From: UBA3071 sp965369635
Lineage (GTDB): Bacteria; Chloroflexota; Anaerolineae; UBA3071
Assembly (NCBI GenBank): GCA_965369635.1
Contig: CBDURC010000200.1
Span: forward strand, 1 to 5,658
Direction of reading: 5' to 3'
Length of the DNA: 5,658 nucleotides
Each line of letters starts with the position of its first letter. The stretch's first letter is position 1. A model generated the notes under the pieces. That model was not told the origin of the DNA. It worked only from the letters and a program-made list of their open reading frames with translations, and ran no database searches. Both the position numbers and the translations under genes were made by a program. This document shows positions 1 through 5,534 of this stretch, piece after piece.

Positions 1-411
1 GTTCACCAGATAGTCGGGCATAGCGATGCCACCGGAGGAGCGTCCATTGTACATGCTGATACCGAAGCCAGCGGCCTTGCCTCTGTTGGCCTGGCGGTTC
101 AACCAGGAATCGATCATGGACCAGTCGTAATCTCTCGGAGTGGTGCTCTCCACCTGGTTCCAGTTGAAGGTATAGTACCCGCCCGTGAGGTAGTATGGCT
201 GCGGGTTCTCGCTGTACCAATCGGCGGCCATGTAGATGCCTGGTCTGCTGGCAGGGGGCACTGCGGCCAGTGCCGCTCCTCGCGGCTGCTGCCCGGTGTT
301 CGGCGCGGCCTCCAGCGTGCCAGTCCACACAGCCGCGCCCACCACGGTGCCCAAGACAAAGCAAACGATGATAACCAACCGAGAAGCAGAGACTTTACCA
401 GACCCGCTCAT
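1..411 (-). CDS. Secreted glycoside-hydrolase-like protein, N-terminal part (runs off left edge)
   Basis: The frame is open from an ATG at 411-409 to the window edge, giving 137 residues with no stop. Residues about 11-35 form a hydrophobic export signal or membrane anchor (RLVIIVCFVLGTVVGAAVW), followed by an Ala/Pro-rich linker. From residue 58 the protein reads GIYMAADWY, then YYTFNWNQVES, then DYDWSMIDSWLNRQANRGKA and MPDYLV. The pattern 'W-x-x-(v/i)E...YDWs.iD.wl..a...GK' is typical of the first strands and helices of clan GH-A TIM barrels such as beta-galactosidase-like enzymes. The catalytic acids would lie beyond the edge, so the substrate and even activity are unknown. The start is well supported: a GGAGG site lies 7 nt upstream, and the ATG overlaps the stop of the preceding gene as ATGA. 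Last visible gene of a three-gene export operon. Confidence 0.72.
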   Translation of the reverse strand, partial: MSGSGKVSASRLVIIVCFVLGTVVGAAVWTGTLEAAPNTGQQPRGAALAAVPPASRPGIYMAADWYSENPQPYYLTGGYYTFNWNQVESTTPRDYDWSMIDSWLNRQANRGKAAGFGISMYNGRSSGGIAMPDYLVN

Positions 412-1025
412 GTGACTTCCTCCCGAGTGCTGTTCCAGATGCAACGATCCCACCTTTGGTCGCCGCCATCCTCGGTGATGTAGAGACCGCCGTAGCCGCC
501 AGCAGCGAGAACGATGCCATCCAGGTAGTAGCTGGGAGACATGGCCACAGTGGTCGCCGCTCCGGGATTGCAGAGCACCTCCTCGGCCACGCGATGCCAG
601 CTTGCGCCCCAGTCGGTGGTGCGGAAGATCCCGCCCCAGGTGCCGACGAAGGCGGTGCCGTCGCTGGGCCAGTGGCTGGAGATGTCCACGTCTTTGATCG
701 AGCTGTTGTATGTAGTGTTGATCCCTTCCCCGCTCAACGTCCAGGTCTGGCCGCCATCATCGGAGCGGAAGAGCCCTTTCCCGAAGCGGTCGCTGCGGCC
801 GGAAAGCTCCTGGCCGCCGCCAGCGAAGACCAGGCCGTCGGTACCGTATTCGGGCGAGAGGGCGATGGCCGGCGCTGTACCGCCGCGAGGGCCGCCGCTG
901 CGCCAGTCGCCTAGCCAGGACGCCGCCTTCGAGCTTCGTGCTTCCAGCGCTTGGCTCCCAGTACCCAGGCCGAGGCCAACAGGCATCAGAGCCAGGGCGA
1001 GGTTAGGCAGAAGTCGCTTCTTCAT
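408..1025 (-). CDS. Short secreted Asp-box (BNR-type) beta-propeller protein
   Basis: The product is 205 residues. It starts with a signal peptide (MKKRLLPNLALALMPVGLGL), with likely cleavage near residue 26 (SQA). Three repeats follow, each with a 'SP.Y..DG..fagg' strand and an Asp-box turn: SDDGGQTW (88-95), TTDWGASW (136-143) and a one-residue-longer TEDGGDQRW (184-192). Asp-boxes occur in sialidases, sortilin/VPS10-type and Ycf48-like propellers. The residues seen do not mark a sialidase active site, so an extracellular binding or scaffold role is inferred. Three blades are too few for a closed propeller, which usually has six or more, so it may oligomerise or be a shortened gene. The start ATG (1025-1023) overlaps the protease TGA, and its AAGGAG site lies about 12 nt upstream, a long spacing. 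Its own TGA (410-408) overlaps the next start. Confidence 0.8.
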   Translation of the reverse strand: MKKRLLPNLALALMPVGLGLGTGSQALEARSSKAASWLGDWRSGGPRGGTAPAIALSPEYGTDGLVFAGGGQELSGRSDRFGKGLFRSDDGGQTWTLSGEGINTTYNSSIKDVDISSHWPSDGTAFVGTWGGIFRTTDWGASWHRVAEEVLCNPGAATTVAMSPSYYLDGIVLAAGGYGGLYITEDGGDQRWDRCIWNSTREEVT

Positions 1026-2734
1026 CTTTTTTGACCACTCCTTGATTCGAAACTCGGAATCTCGATAGACGCACGAATGTCCATCATATGATGACGGACG
1101 AGAAGCCAGGAAGGCGCGTGCTTGTTAATGTGCGTATCGTTGTTCTCCACAACTGGCAGATACAGGTGGGTCAATTCCGGCACCAACGAAAGGAAGACGG
1201 GAACGGTGAGCGGGGTTCCCTGAGCGTCCGGTGTGGAGCTGCTGATGCGCAGGCTGCCTTCGTAGACACCATAGCTCAGTCCGCTTGTGGAGACCAGCAC
1301 GTTGAGCTTGTCAGGATCGTCGTAGGTGATGCTGCCGCTGAGGGGTGGCAGGAGGTTGAGCCAGCTTTCTCCGGTGAGTTCCTCCGCCTGCCACTGCAAT
1401 GGCTGATAGCTTTGGTTGCTCAGCCATACCCGTTGCGCTGTGGGAGCGTGGTAGCTGTCACCGAGGAAAAGCAGTTGCTCAGGCTCGACGGCAAGCATCG
1501 GTGGCAAGGCCCATCGCACGGCTTCGTGGGCGTTGACTCGTCCATGCCCCAGGTAACTGTTGCGTTCGCCCACATAGTCAAACTGCCCCACCTTGTCCGC
1601 TGTCTGCCGCAGGATGTCGGCGACGTCATCCTGGGTCAGCGCGGGGTTCACGCTACAGATCAGCGCCGCAGTGCCGGCCACGTGGGGAGCAGCCATTGAG
1701 GTGCCGTGTTCCCAGTCGTAGCCGCCGGGCCAGGTGCTCCAAACCTGATCCGTCGACGTGCCGCCGGGCGCGGCCAGGTCCACCTCTGGCCCCCAGTTGG
1801 AGTAGGAGGGCCACCAGTCGTAGTGATCGGTGGCAGCGACAGCCAGCACCTCCGCGTAGCGAGCCGGGTATGTTATGCCGCTCTGACCCTGGTTGCCCGT
1901 CGAGGCGACCAGCAGCGCGCCGGCATCATGCGCATTGTGTATCGCTTGTTCCATGATGTCCGAGTGGGCATGTCCCCCCAGGCTGAGGTTGATGACGGCC
2001 ACGCCATTGGCGGCGGCGTACTGGATCGCCGCCGAGATGTTGGCGTAGGTACCCGCACCACGGTCGTCTAGCACCTTCAGAGGCATGATGCTGACGCCCG
2101 GTGCCACTCCTGCAACGCCCAGAGCGTTGTTCAGTTGGGCGCCGAGGATACCCGTCACGTGGGTGCCGTGGCCGTAGTCGTCGTCTGGATCAGCGTCGTT
2201 GTTGACGAAATCATATCCGGCCAACAGGCTGGCACCGAGGTCAGGGTGCCCTGTGTCCACGCCGGAGTCGAGCACGGCAACGATGACCTCCGCTTTGCCT
2301 GTAGTCAGCGTCCACGCTGGAGGTGCTTCGATGCGGCGCATATTCCACTGCTTGAGCCAGTGCGTGTCGTTGGGGTTCAGGCTATCGCCATCGGCCGCGT
2401 GGGCCAGGTAGTTGGGTTCGGCGAGGGCGATGAGCGGATGCTGACGCAGCTTCTCGATGTGTCTCCGCTCCTCGCCAGAAGGCACTTTCAGCCGGGCCAC
2501 ACGCAGAGAGGCGATGTCCTGCAAGACTGTCAGACCCTGCGCCATGACAGCGGTGCGGGCGGCTGCTGCTGTCACCCCATCCCGCCACTGGACGAGGATC
2601 TCGCCGCGGACGTAGGGGGCGGCAGGGTCCAGGGGAGACCGCGATGATGCATCCAGCCCGGCGGGGGCGGCAGGGGCCAGGATCAGCAGGCAGAGCAGCA
2701 ACAAGGAGATTGCCACATGGGTTGTCTTGGACAT
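1022..2734 (-). CDS. Secreted subtilisin-like serine protease (peptidase S8) with BACON-like C-terminal domain
   Basis: The product is 570 residues and probably cleaves proteins outside the cell. In order: a signal peptide (1-25), an inhibitor-I9/fervidolysin-like propeptide (about 41-113, VRGEILVQW to EPNYLAHA), a linker with the thermitase-type phrase HWLKQWNMRRIEAPPAW, then the S8 domain (about 148-405). All catalytic residues are present: Asp156 in VLDSGVD, His189 in GHGTHVTG, oxyanion Asn281 in STGNQG and Ser346 in GTSMAAPHVAG. Residues about 414-517 resemble a BACON-type beta-sandwich (LSNQSYQPLQWQA, WLNLLPPLSG, SYGVYEGSLRI). A YLPVV motif at 525-529 is followed by an odd polar tail of about 40 residues. 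The ATG at 2734 follows a GGGAGGAG site about 7 nt upstream. First gene of the operon; its TGA overlaps the next start (ATGA). The enzyme family is secure; its substrate is unknown. Confidence 0.95.
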   Translation of the reverse strand: MSKTTHVAISLLLLCLLILAPAAPAGLDASSRSPLDPAAPYVRGEILVQWRDGVTAAAARTAVMAQGLTVLQDIASLRVARLKVPSGEERRHIEKLRQHPLIALAEPNYLAHAADGDSLNPNDTHWLKQWNMRRIEAPPAWTLTTGKAEVIVAVLDSGVDTGHPDLGASLLAGYDFVNNDADPDDDYGHGTHVTGILGAQLNNALGVAGVAPGVSIMPLKVLDDRGAGTYANISAAIQYAAANGVAVINLSLGGHAHSDIMEQAIHNAHDAGALLVASTGNQGQSGITYPARYAEVLAVAATDHYDWWPSYSNWGPEVDLAAPGGTSTDQVWSTWPGGYDWEHGTSMAAPHVAGTAALICSVNPALTQDDVADILRQTADKVGQFDYVGERNSYLGHGRVNAHEAVRWALPPMLAVEPEQLLFLGDSYHAPTAQRVWLSNQSYQPLQWQAEELTGESWLNLLPPLSGSITYDDPDKLNVLVSTSGLSYGVYEGSLRISSSTPDAQGTPLTVPVFLSLVPELTHLYLPVVENNDTHINKHAPSWLLVRHHMMDIRASIEIPSFESRSGQKR

Positions 2735-2760
2735 GCAAACTCCTCCCGAGTGGTGTGGAC

Positions 2761-2789
2761 ATTATACCTTCGATCAGTGGTTTAGGCAA
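2761..2789 (-). promoter_or_regulatory. Sigma-70-type promoter of the protease operon
   Basis: Read on the minus strand, TTGCCT (2789-2784, 4 of 6 to TTGACA) is followed after exactly 17 bases by a perfect TATAAT (2766-2761). Transcription would begin near 2754, leaving a leader of about 20 nt that holds the GGGAGGAG ribosome site before the ATG at 2734. Its -35 lies on almost the same bases as that of the divergent promoter. Confidence 0.65.
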
Positions 2790-2811
2790 GCGAGAGAGAA
2801 TGTGATATAAT
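2783..2811 (+). promoter_or_regulatory. Divergent extended -10 promoter for the DUF2085 gene
   Basis: A perfect TATAAT at 2806-2811 is preceded by TGA, giving the extended form TGnTATAAT. A weak -35, TAGGCA (2783-2788, 4 of 6), lies 17 bases upstream; the extended -10 would compensate. Predicted start is near 2818, giving a leader of about 31 nt before the TTG start codon at 2849. Confidence 0.65.
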
Positions 2812-2837
2812 CGCCGCGTTGTGTTAACCGGACTTGT

Positions 2838-2842
2838 GGAGG
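2838..2842 (+). promoter_or_regulatory. Ribosome binding site that fixes the TTG start at 2849
   Basis: GGAGG lies 6 nt upstream of TTG 2849-2851. An in-frame TTG at 2834 would place this site inside the coding region and has no site of its own, so 2849 is preferred. Confidence 0.75.
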
Positions 2843-2848
2843 TCTCAC

Positions 2849-3727
2849 TTGTCTTCTGAGAATCCTGTGGACTCTCGCCTGGCTGCTCTGGTTTCCCCCG
2901 ACTCGGAGCGCCATCCCGCTCCCGCGGAAAGTGCACTCTCGGCGCGGCGCTGGCTGAACCGGCTGTTGGTGGCCTTAGCCCTGGCTGTCATCTTCGTGAT
3001 GCTGTTGCTGCCCCACGGGGAGGTGATGGAGCGGTTGGACCATCTGGGACGGGCCGTGTGCGGGCAATTGGTCGAGCACAGCTTCTTCTGCGGCCAACGG
3101 CGGCTCCCCCTCTGCGCTCGCTGCACGGGCACCTACCTGGGCGTCCTTGTCACCTACGTGATGCTGGGTATCATGGGGCGGGGGCGGGCGAACGAGTTGC
3201 CTCCACTGAGAATCTTGCTGGTTCTCTTTCTCTTCATCGCTCTCTGGGGCCTGGATGGTCTGAATTCCTACTTTACGCTGCTTACTGGGTCTCCGCTTCT
3301 CTACGAACCGAGCAATCTCCTGCGGCTCATCAGCGGTTTGTTGCAGGGCCTGGCCCTCATGGTCATCGTGAGACCGATTGTCGCTTTCACGCTGTGGGCG
3401 CAGAGTCGGGATGAGCAGGTGGTGCGCGGCTACGGGGAGTTGGGCTTATTGATGGCTGCGCTGGCGGTGGTGGGGATTGTGGCACAAAGTGAGGCCGGCT
3501 GGCTCTACTATCCACTGGCGCTGTCCAGTGTGGGTGGGGAGCTACTGATTCTGAGCCTGGTGAACACGTTGATCGCTACCGTCTTGCTGCGGCGAGAGGG
3601 AACGGCTGCGAACTGGCGTCAGGCAACGCCGTTGTGGCTGTTGGGACTGGCCGCCGCGTTGGTCGAGGTCAACCTGATCAACCTGGGCAGGGAAGCCCTC
3701 AACCGGCTGCTTGGCTTGCCCTTGTGA
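2849..3727 (+). CDS. DUF2085 family integral membrane protein
   Basis: The product is 292 residues, starting at TTG. After a polar N-terminus it has a hydrophobic helix at about 36-55, then the family signature: C71-GQ, HSFFCGQ (77-83), LPLCARCTGTYLG (86-98). That gives cysteines 71, 81, 89 and 92, with a CxxC pair that could bind metal (inference). Further hydrophobic stretches lie at about 95-110, 119-136, 157-182, 196-213, 219-247 and 261-280. The family-like phrases LDGLNSY (135-141) and SNLLRLISGLLQG (155-167) follow the Cys motif. The biochemical function of DUF2085 is not known to me. It is transcribed divergently from the protease operon from its own extended -10 promoter. Its TGA lies inside a decayed heptad repeat that runs on into the intergenic region. 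Confidence 0.88.
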   Translation: MSSENPVDSRLAALVSPDSERHPAPAESALSARRWLNRLLVALALAVIFVMLLLPHGEVMERLDHLGRAVCGQLVEHSFFCGQRRLPLCARCTGTYLGVLVTYVMLGIMGRGRANELPPLRILLVLFLFIALWGLDGLNSYFTLLTGSPLLYEPSNLLRLISGLLQGLALMVIVRPIVAFTLWAQSRDEQVVRGYGELGLLMAALAVVGIVAQSEAGWLYYPLALSSVGGELLILSLVNTLIATVLLRREGTAANWRQATPLWLLGLAAALVEVNLINLGREALNRLLGLPL

Positions 3728-3801
3728 CAAGTGATGCGTGAACCGTGACCCAACTGCCACGCCGATCTCTCATGCCTCACCTAACCTGCATCACGTCTCG
3801 C
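3724..3801 (+). repeat. Decayed third copy of the GTGAnnn heptad palindrome
   Basis: Four in-phase 7-base units run from 3724 to 3751: GTGACAA, GTGATGC, GTGAACC and GTGACCC. The first contains the TGA stop of the DUF2085 gene. On the far side, GCATCAC (3788-3794) pairs perfectly with GTGATGC (3731-3737), and GCCTCAC (3774-3780) is a further reversed unit 14 bases away. The right end CACGTCTCGC (3792-3801) matches CACGTCCTCGC at 5467-5477 apart from one missing base. The centre no longer pairs well, so this is read as a degenerate relative of the two clear elements at 4748 and 5406. Confidence 0.5.
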
Positions 3802-3872
3802 TCTGCCCACTGCTCTGTCTACTTGTCTTGCAGGAAGTCGCTTCTTCGTCAACCGCGCTTGACCACATGCAC

Positions 3873-3901
3873 TTGCCGCAGGCCGCAACCTTTGGTATAA
3901 T
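3873..3901 (+). promoter_or_regulatory. Promoter of the DUF4013 gene
   Basis: TTGCCG (3873-3878, 4 of 6 to the -35 consensus), a 17-base spacer and a perfect TATAAT (3896-3901) preceded by TGG (extended -10). Predicted start is near 3908, giving a leader of about 87 nt. I saw no convincing riboswitch or long hairpin in that leader. It makes DUF4013 independent of transcription from the DUF2085 promoter. The rest of the 3802-3994 gap holds nothing else I can support. Confidence 0.65.
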
Positions 3902-3980
3902 GTTCTTGCTGGACAGGGCCTTCGCTTGCCAGTCGTGATGGCTGGGAGGCGATCTTGGCCTTCTCACATTTCTCAATGGA

Positions 3981-3986
3981 AAGGAG
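3981..3986 (+). promoter_or_regulatory. Ribosome binding site that fixes the ATG start at 3995
   Basis: AAGGAG lies 8 nt upstream of ATG 3995-3997. The frame is open further upstream (TTG 3926, ATG 3938), but those starts lack a good site and would add residues absent from the usual DUF4013 N-terminus. Confidence 0.75.
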
Positions 3987-3994
3987 TAGTAACC

Positions 3995-4699
3995 ATGGAC
4001 ATTGGAAAGGCATTCACGTTCATCTTCGAGGACCCTGACTGGCTGAAGAAGGTTGCCATCGGCACGGGCCTGACGCTGCTGGGCATCATCTTCTCCATCC
4101 TGCTGATCGGCTTGATCCCACTGATCATCGTCACCGGTTACACTGTGGTGTTGATCAAGAATGTCATGGACGGCGTGGAGCAGCCGCTGCCCGAATGGGA
4201 GGATTGGGGAGACCTGTTCATGCGTGGCCTCAAGCTCTTCGTGATCTTGCTGATCTGGGCGATTCCCTTGATCATCGTCAGTGTGGGTTCCAGCGTACCT
4301 GCAGTGCTGTCAGAGAACTCTGACATTCAGGGACTCTGGATAACCATTTCTGTCTTCTGCAGTTGTCTGACCTTCATCCTGGGCATTGCTATCGCCTTGA
4401 TCGAGCCGGTCATCACCTTCCGCTTCGCTCGCACCGGCGAGTTCGCCTCGGGCTTCGAGTTTGGCAAGATCTTTCGGCTCCTCGGCGACAACATCGCCAA
4501 CATCATCATCACCCTGATCGTTGCCTCCGTGGCTGGGCTCGTTCTGGTGATTCTGGGTGGCATCGTGGGCACGATTCTGTTGGTGATTGGTCTTTTCGTC
4601 ACCTTCCCGGCCGCGGTGTTCCTGGCCGCGTTGGTGGAAGCGCATCTGTTCGGTCAGGTAGGCCGCGAGGCGGAAGCCAAGTCAGTGACGGCGCTCTGA
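3995..4699 (+). CDS. DUF4013 family integral membrane protein
   Basis: The product is 234 residues. It begins MDIGKAFTF followed by FEDPDWLKK (11-19), the characteristic start of DUF4013 proteins. A long hydrophobic segment follows (about 20-55), then the conserved loop LPEWEDWGDLFMRGLK (65-80). More hydrophobic segments lie at about 80-104, 114-142 and 168-220, the last long enough for two helices. The C-terminal tail is short and polar. No catalytic motif is visible. The family is uncharacterised as far as I know; a role in membrane organisation or transport would be guesswork. It has its own promoter (TATAAT at 3896) and Shine-Dalgarno site, and is followed 49 nt after its stop by a strong palindromic repeat. 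Family assignment rests on the N-terminal and loop motifs. Confidence 0.87.
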   Translation: MDIGKAFTFIFEDPDWLKKVAIGTGLTLLGIIFSILLIGLIPLIIVTGYTVVLIKNVMDGVEQPLPEWEDWGDLFMRGLKLFVILLIWAIPLIIVSVGSSVPAVLSENSDIQGLWITISVFCSCLTFILGIAIALIEPVITFRFARTGEFASGFEFGKIFRLLGDNIANIIITLIVASVAGLVLVILGGIVGTILLVIGLFVTFPAAVFLAALVEAHLFGQVGREAEAKSVTAL

Positions 4700-4747
4700 A
4701 ACCGAAGAGAGGATTGTCTCTGCACTCCGGGCGATTGTCAGAACCGG

Positions 4748-4814
4748 CGTGAAACGCGAAACGTGAAACGTAGGGTGAGAATTCACGTCCTACGCTTCAC
4801 GTGTCACGTCCCCG
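4748..4814 (+). repeat. Heptad palindromic repeat element (hairpin) between DUF4013 and DUF4126 genes
   Basis: The left arm has in-phase 7-base units GTGAAAC (4749-4755), GCGAAAC (4756-4762) and GTGAAAC (4763-4769). Bases 4754-4774 pair with 4789-4809, with 3 mismatches in 21. The stem continues, after a two-base bulge, as GTGA (4775-4778) with TCAC (4783-4786) around a GAAT loop. Bases 4748-4772 are an exact inverted match to 5446-5470. No T-run follows, so it is not a standard terminator. It resembles REP/MITE-like intergenic repeats. Confidence 0.85.
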
Positions 4815-4833
4815 TACATCTGGTATTACAACG

Positions 4834-4839
4834 AAGGTG
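4834..4839 (+). promoter_or_regulatory. Ribosome binding site that fixes the ATG start at 4847
   Basis: AAGGTG lies 7 nt upstream of ATG 4847-4849. The frame is open back to 4763, but that stretch reads through the palindromic repeat and encodes an Arg-rich sequence unlike the family, so it is taken as non-coding. Confidence 0.65.
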
Positions 4840-4846
4840 CAGCAGA

Positions 4847-5404
4847 ATGATCGAGGCCATTAGCAGCGTTGCCTCCGCCTTTGGTCTTTCCGCGTCCGCA
4901 GGACTCAACGCCTACCTGCCGCTGCTGATCGTCGGCCTGATGGCTCGTTTCACCGACCTGATCACGCTGCAGGAGCCGTGGAGCGCTCTGGAGAATGCGT
5001 GGGTGCTGGGTGTCTTGGCCGTGCTGCTGGCCATCGAAGTGACGGTGGACAAGTTCCCCATCGTGGACAGCATCAACGACACCATCCAAACCTTCGTGCG
5101 GCCTGTAGCGGGGGCCGTCCTCTTCGCCGCCAGCGGCAACGTGATCAGCGATGTCCATCCTGCGCTGGCCATGAGCTGCGGGCTATTGGTGGCGGGGGGC
5201 GTGCATGTGGCGAAGTCCACGGCGCGTCCCTTCGTTACCGGCGCCAGCATCGGTGCAGGCAACCCTGTGGTCAGCGTGGCTGAGGACCTGGTATCCGCCA
5301 CCACCAGCGTGCTTTCCATCGTCGTGCCCATCCTGGCAGCCATCGTGCTGCTCTTCCTGCTGGCGGTGCTGTTCTGGTGGATCTGGCGGCGTGCCTGGCC
5401 ATAG
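4847..5404 (+). CDS. DUF4126 family membrane protein
   Basis: The product is 185 residues, close to the family's usual size. DUF4126 landmarks appear in order: GLSASAGLNAYLPLLIVGL (13-31), an acidic residue in a membrane helix then VDKFPIVDSINDTIQTFVRP (67-86), the helix GLLVAGGVHVAKSTARP (112-128), and NPVVSVAEDLVS (139-150). The C-terminal hydrophobic helix is at about 157-180 and ends in WIWRRAWP. About five hydrophobic segments indicate an integral membrane protein. Function is not established to my knowledge. The gene is bracketed by two related palindromes whose facing copies share a perfect 25-base inverted match, the second beginning directly after the TAG stop. I found no convincing promoter of its own, so it may depend on the DUF4013 transcript (inference). 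Confidence 0.87.
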   Translation: MIEAISSVASAFGLSASAGLNAYLPLLIVGLMARFTDLITLQEPWSALENAWVLGVLAVLLAIEVTVDKFPIVDSINDTIQTFVRPVAGAVLFAASGNVISDVHPALAMSCGLLVAGGVHVAKSTARPFVTGASIGAGNPVVSVAEDLVSATTSVLSIVVPILAAIVLLFLLAVLFWWIWRRAWP

Positions 5405-5405
5405 C

Positions 5406-5481
5406 TACTGACGTGAAAGGCAAAACGTGAAACGTGAGGCTAGATTACGTTTCACGTTTCGCGTTTCACGTCCTCGCAGTA
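5406..5481 (+). repeat. Heptad palindromic repeat element (hairpin) after the DUF4126 gene
   Basis: Arms 5411-5435 and 5447-5471 pair at 23 of 25 positions (mismatches 5419:5463 and 5422:5460) around an 11-base loop. The left arm is made of in-phase 7-base units GTGAAAG, GCAAAAC, GTGAAAC and GTGAGGC (5413-5440). An outer TACTG (5406-5410) can pair with CAGTA (5477-5481) across a one-sided bulge. It begins 2 nt after the DUF4126 stop. No T-run follows. Its right arm is an exact inverted copy (25 bases) of the left arm of the element at 4748. Confidence 0.88.
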
Positions 5482-5524
5482 CTGCACATTGGTGGGAGAT
5501 TCTGCTCCATTTGCAGGTTCTGCA
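5476..5524 (+). promoter_or_regulatory. Clustered GCAG/CTGC inverted repeats in the fdhD leader
   Basis: The perfect palindrome GCAGTACTGC (5476-5485) is followed by CTGC (5502-5505), then TGCAG-GTT-CTGCA (5512-5524), which ends just before the fdhD ribosome site. The GCAG at 5513-5516 can pair with CTGC on either side, so alternative short stems are possible. This could be a protein-binding site or a weak RNA switch, or chance; no known motif was recognised. Confidence 0.25.
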
Positions 5525-5526
5525 GT

Positions 5527-5534
5527 AGGAAGGA
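5527..5534 (+). promoter_or_regulatory. Ribosome binding site for the GTG start of fdhD
   Basis: AGGAAGGA ends 7 nt before GTG 5542-5544. No other start codon lies upstream in this frame as far back as 5500, so the GTG start is well supported. Confidence 0.75.

Noticed and set aside
456..1068. Open frames on the plus strand opposite the Asp-box gene
   Set aside because: They lie antisense to a gene with clear Asp-box repeats and signal peptide, and their Ala/Pro/Arg-rich products show no domain.
2382..2936. A 184-residue open frame on the minus strand covering the protease start and the divergent promoters
   Set aside because: It overlaps the secure S8 protease in another frame, has no recognisable domain and would read through the promoter region. 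It is a shadow frame.
3834..3847. A 14-base match (GAAGTCGCTTCTTC) to 1010-1023 at the start of the Asp-box gene
   Set aside because: The match stops abruptly on both sides and the bases encode a common signal-peptide start (MKKRLL). Probably chance rather than a gene remnant.
4748..4814. Reading the hairpins as intrinsic terminators
   Set aside because: Neither this element nor the one at 5406-5481 has a T-run after the stem, and the arms are longer than usual for a terminator.
4801..4829. Possible promoter for DUF4126 (GTGTCA, 17 bases, TGG-TATTAC)
   Set aside because: The -10 is poor, the -35 lies inside the hairpin repeat, and the predicted start near 4836 would fall within the ribosome site.
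4763..4846. Upstream extension of the DUF4126 gene
   Set aside because: It translates the palindromic repeat into an Arg-rich stretch unlike the family; a ribosome site supports the ATG at 4847.
5411..5471. CRISPR-like array
   Set aside because: The units are 7 bases long and contiguous with no spacers, and no cas gene is present.
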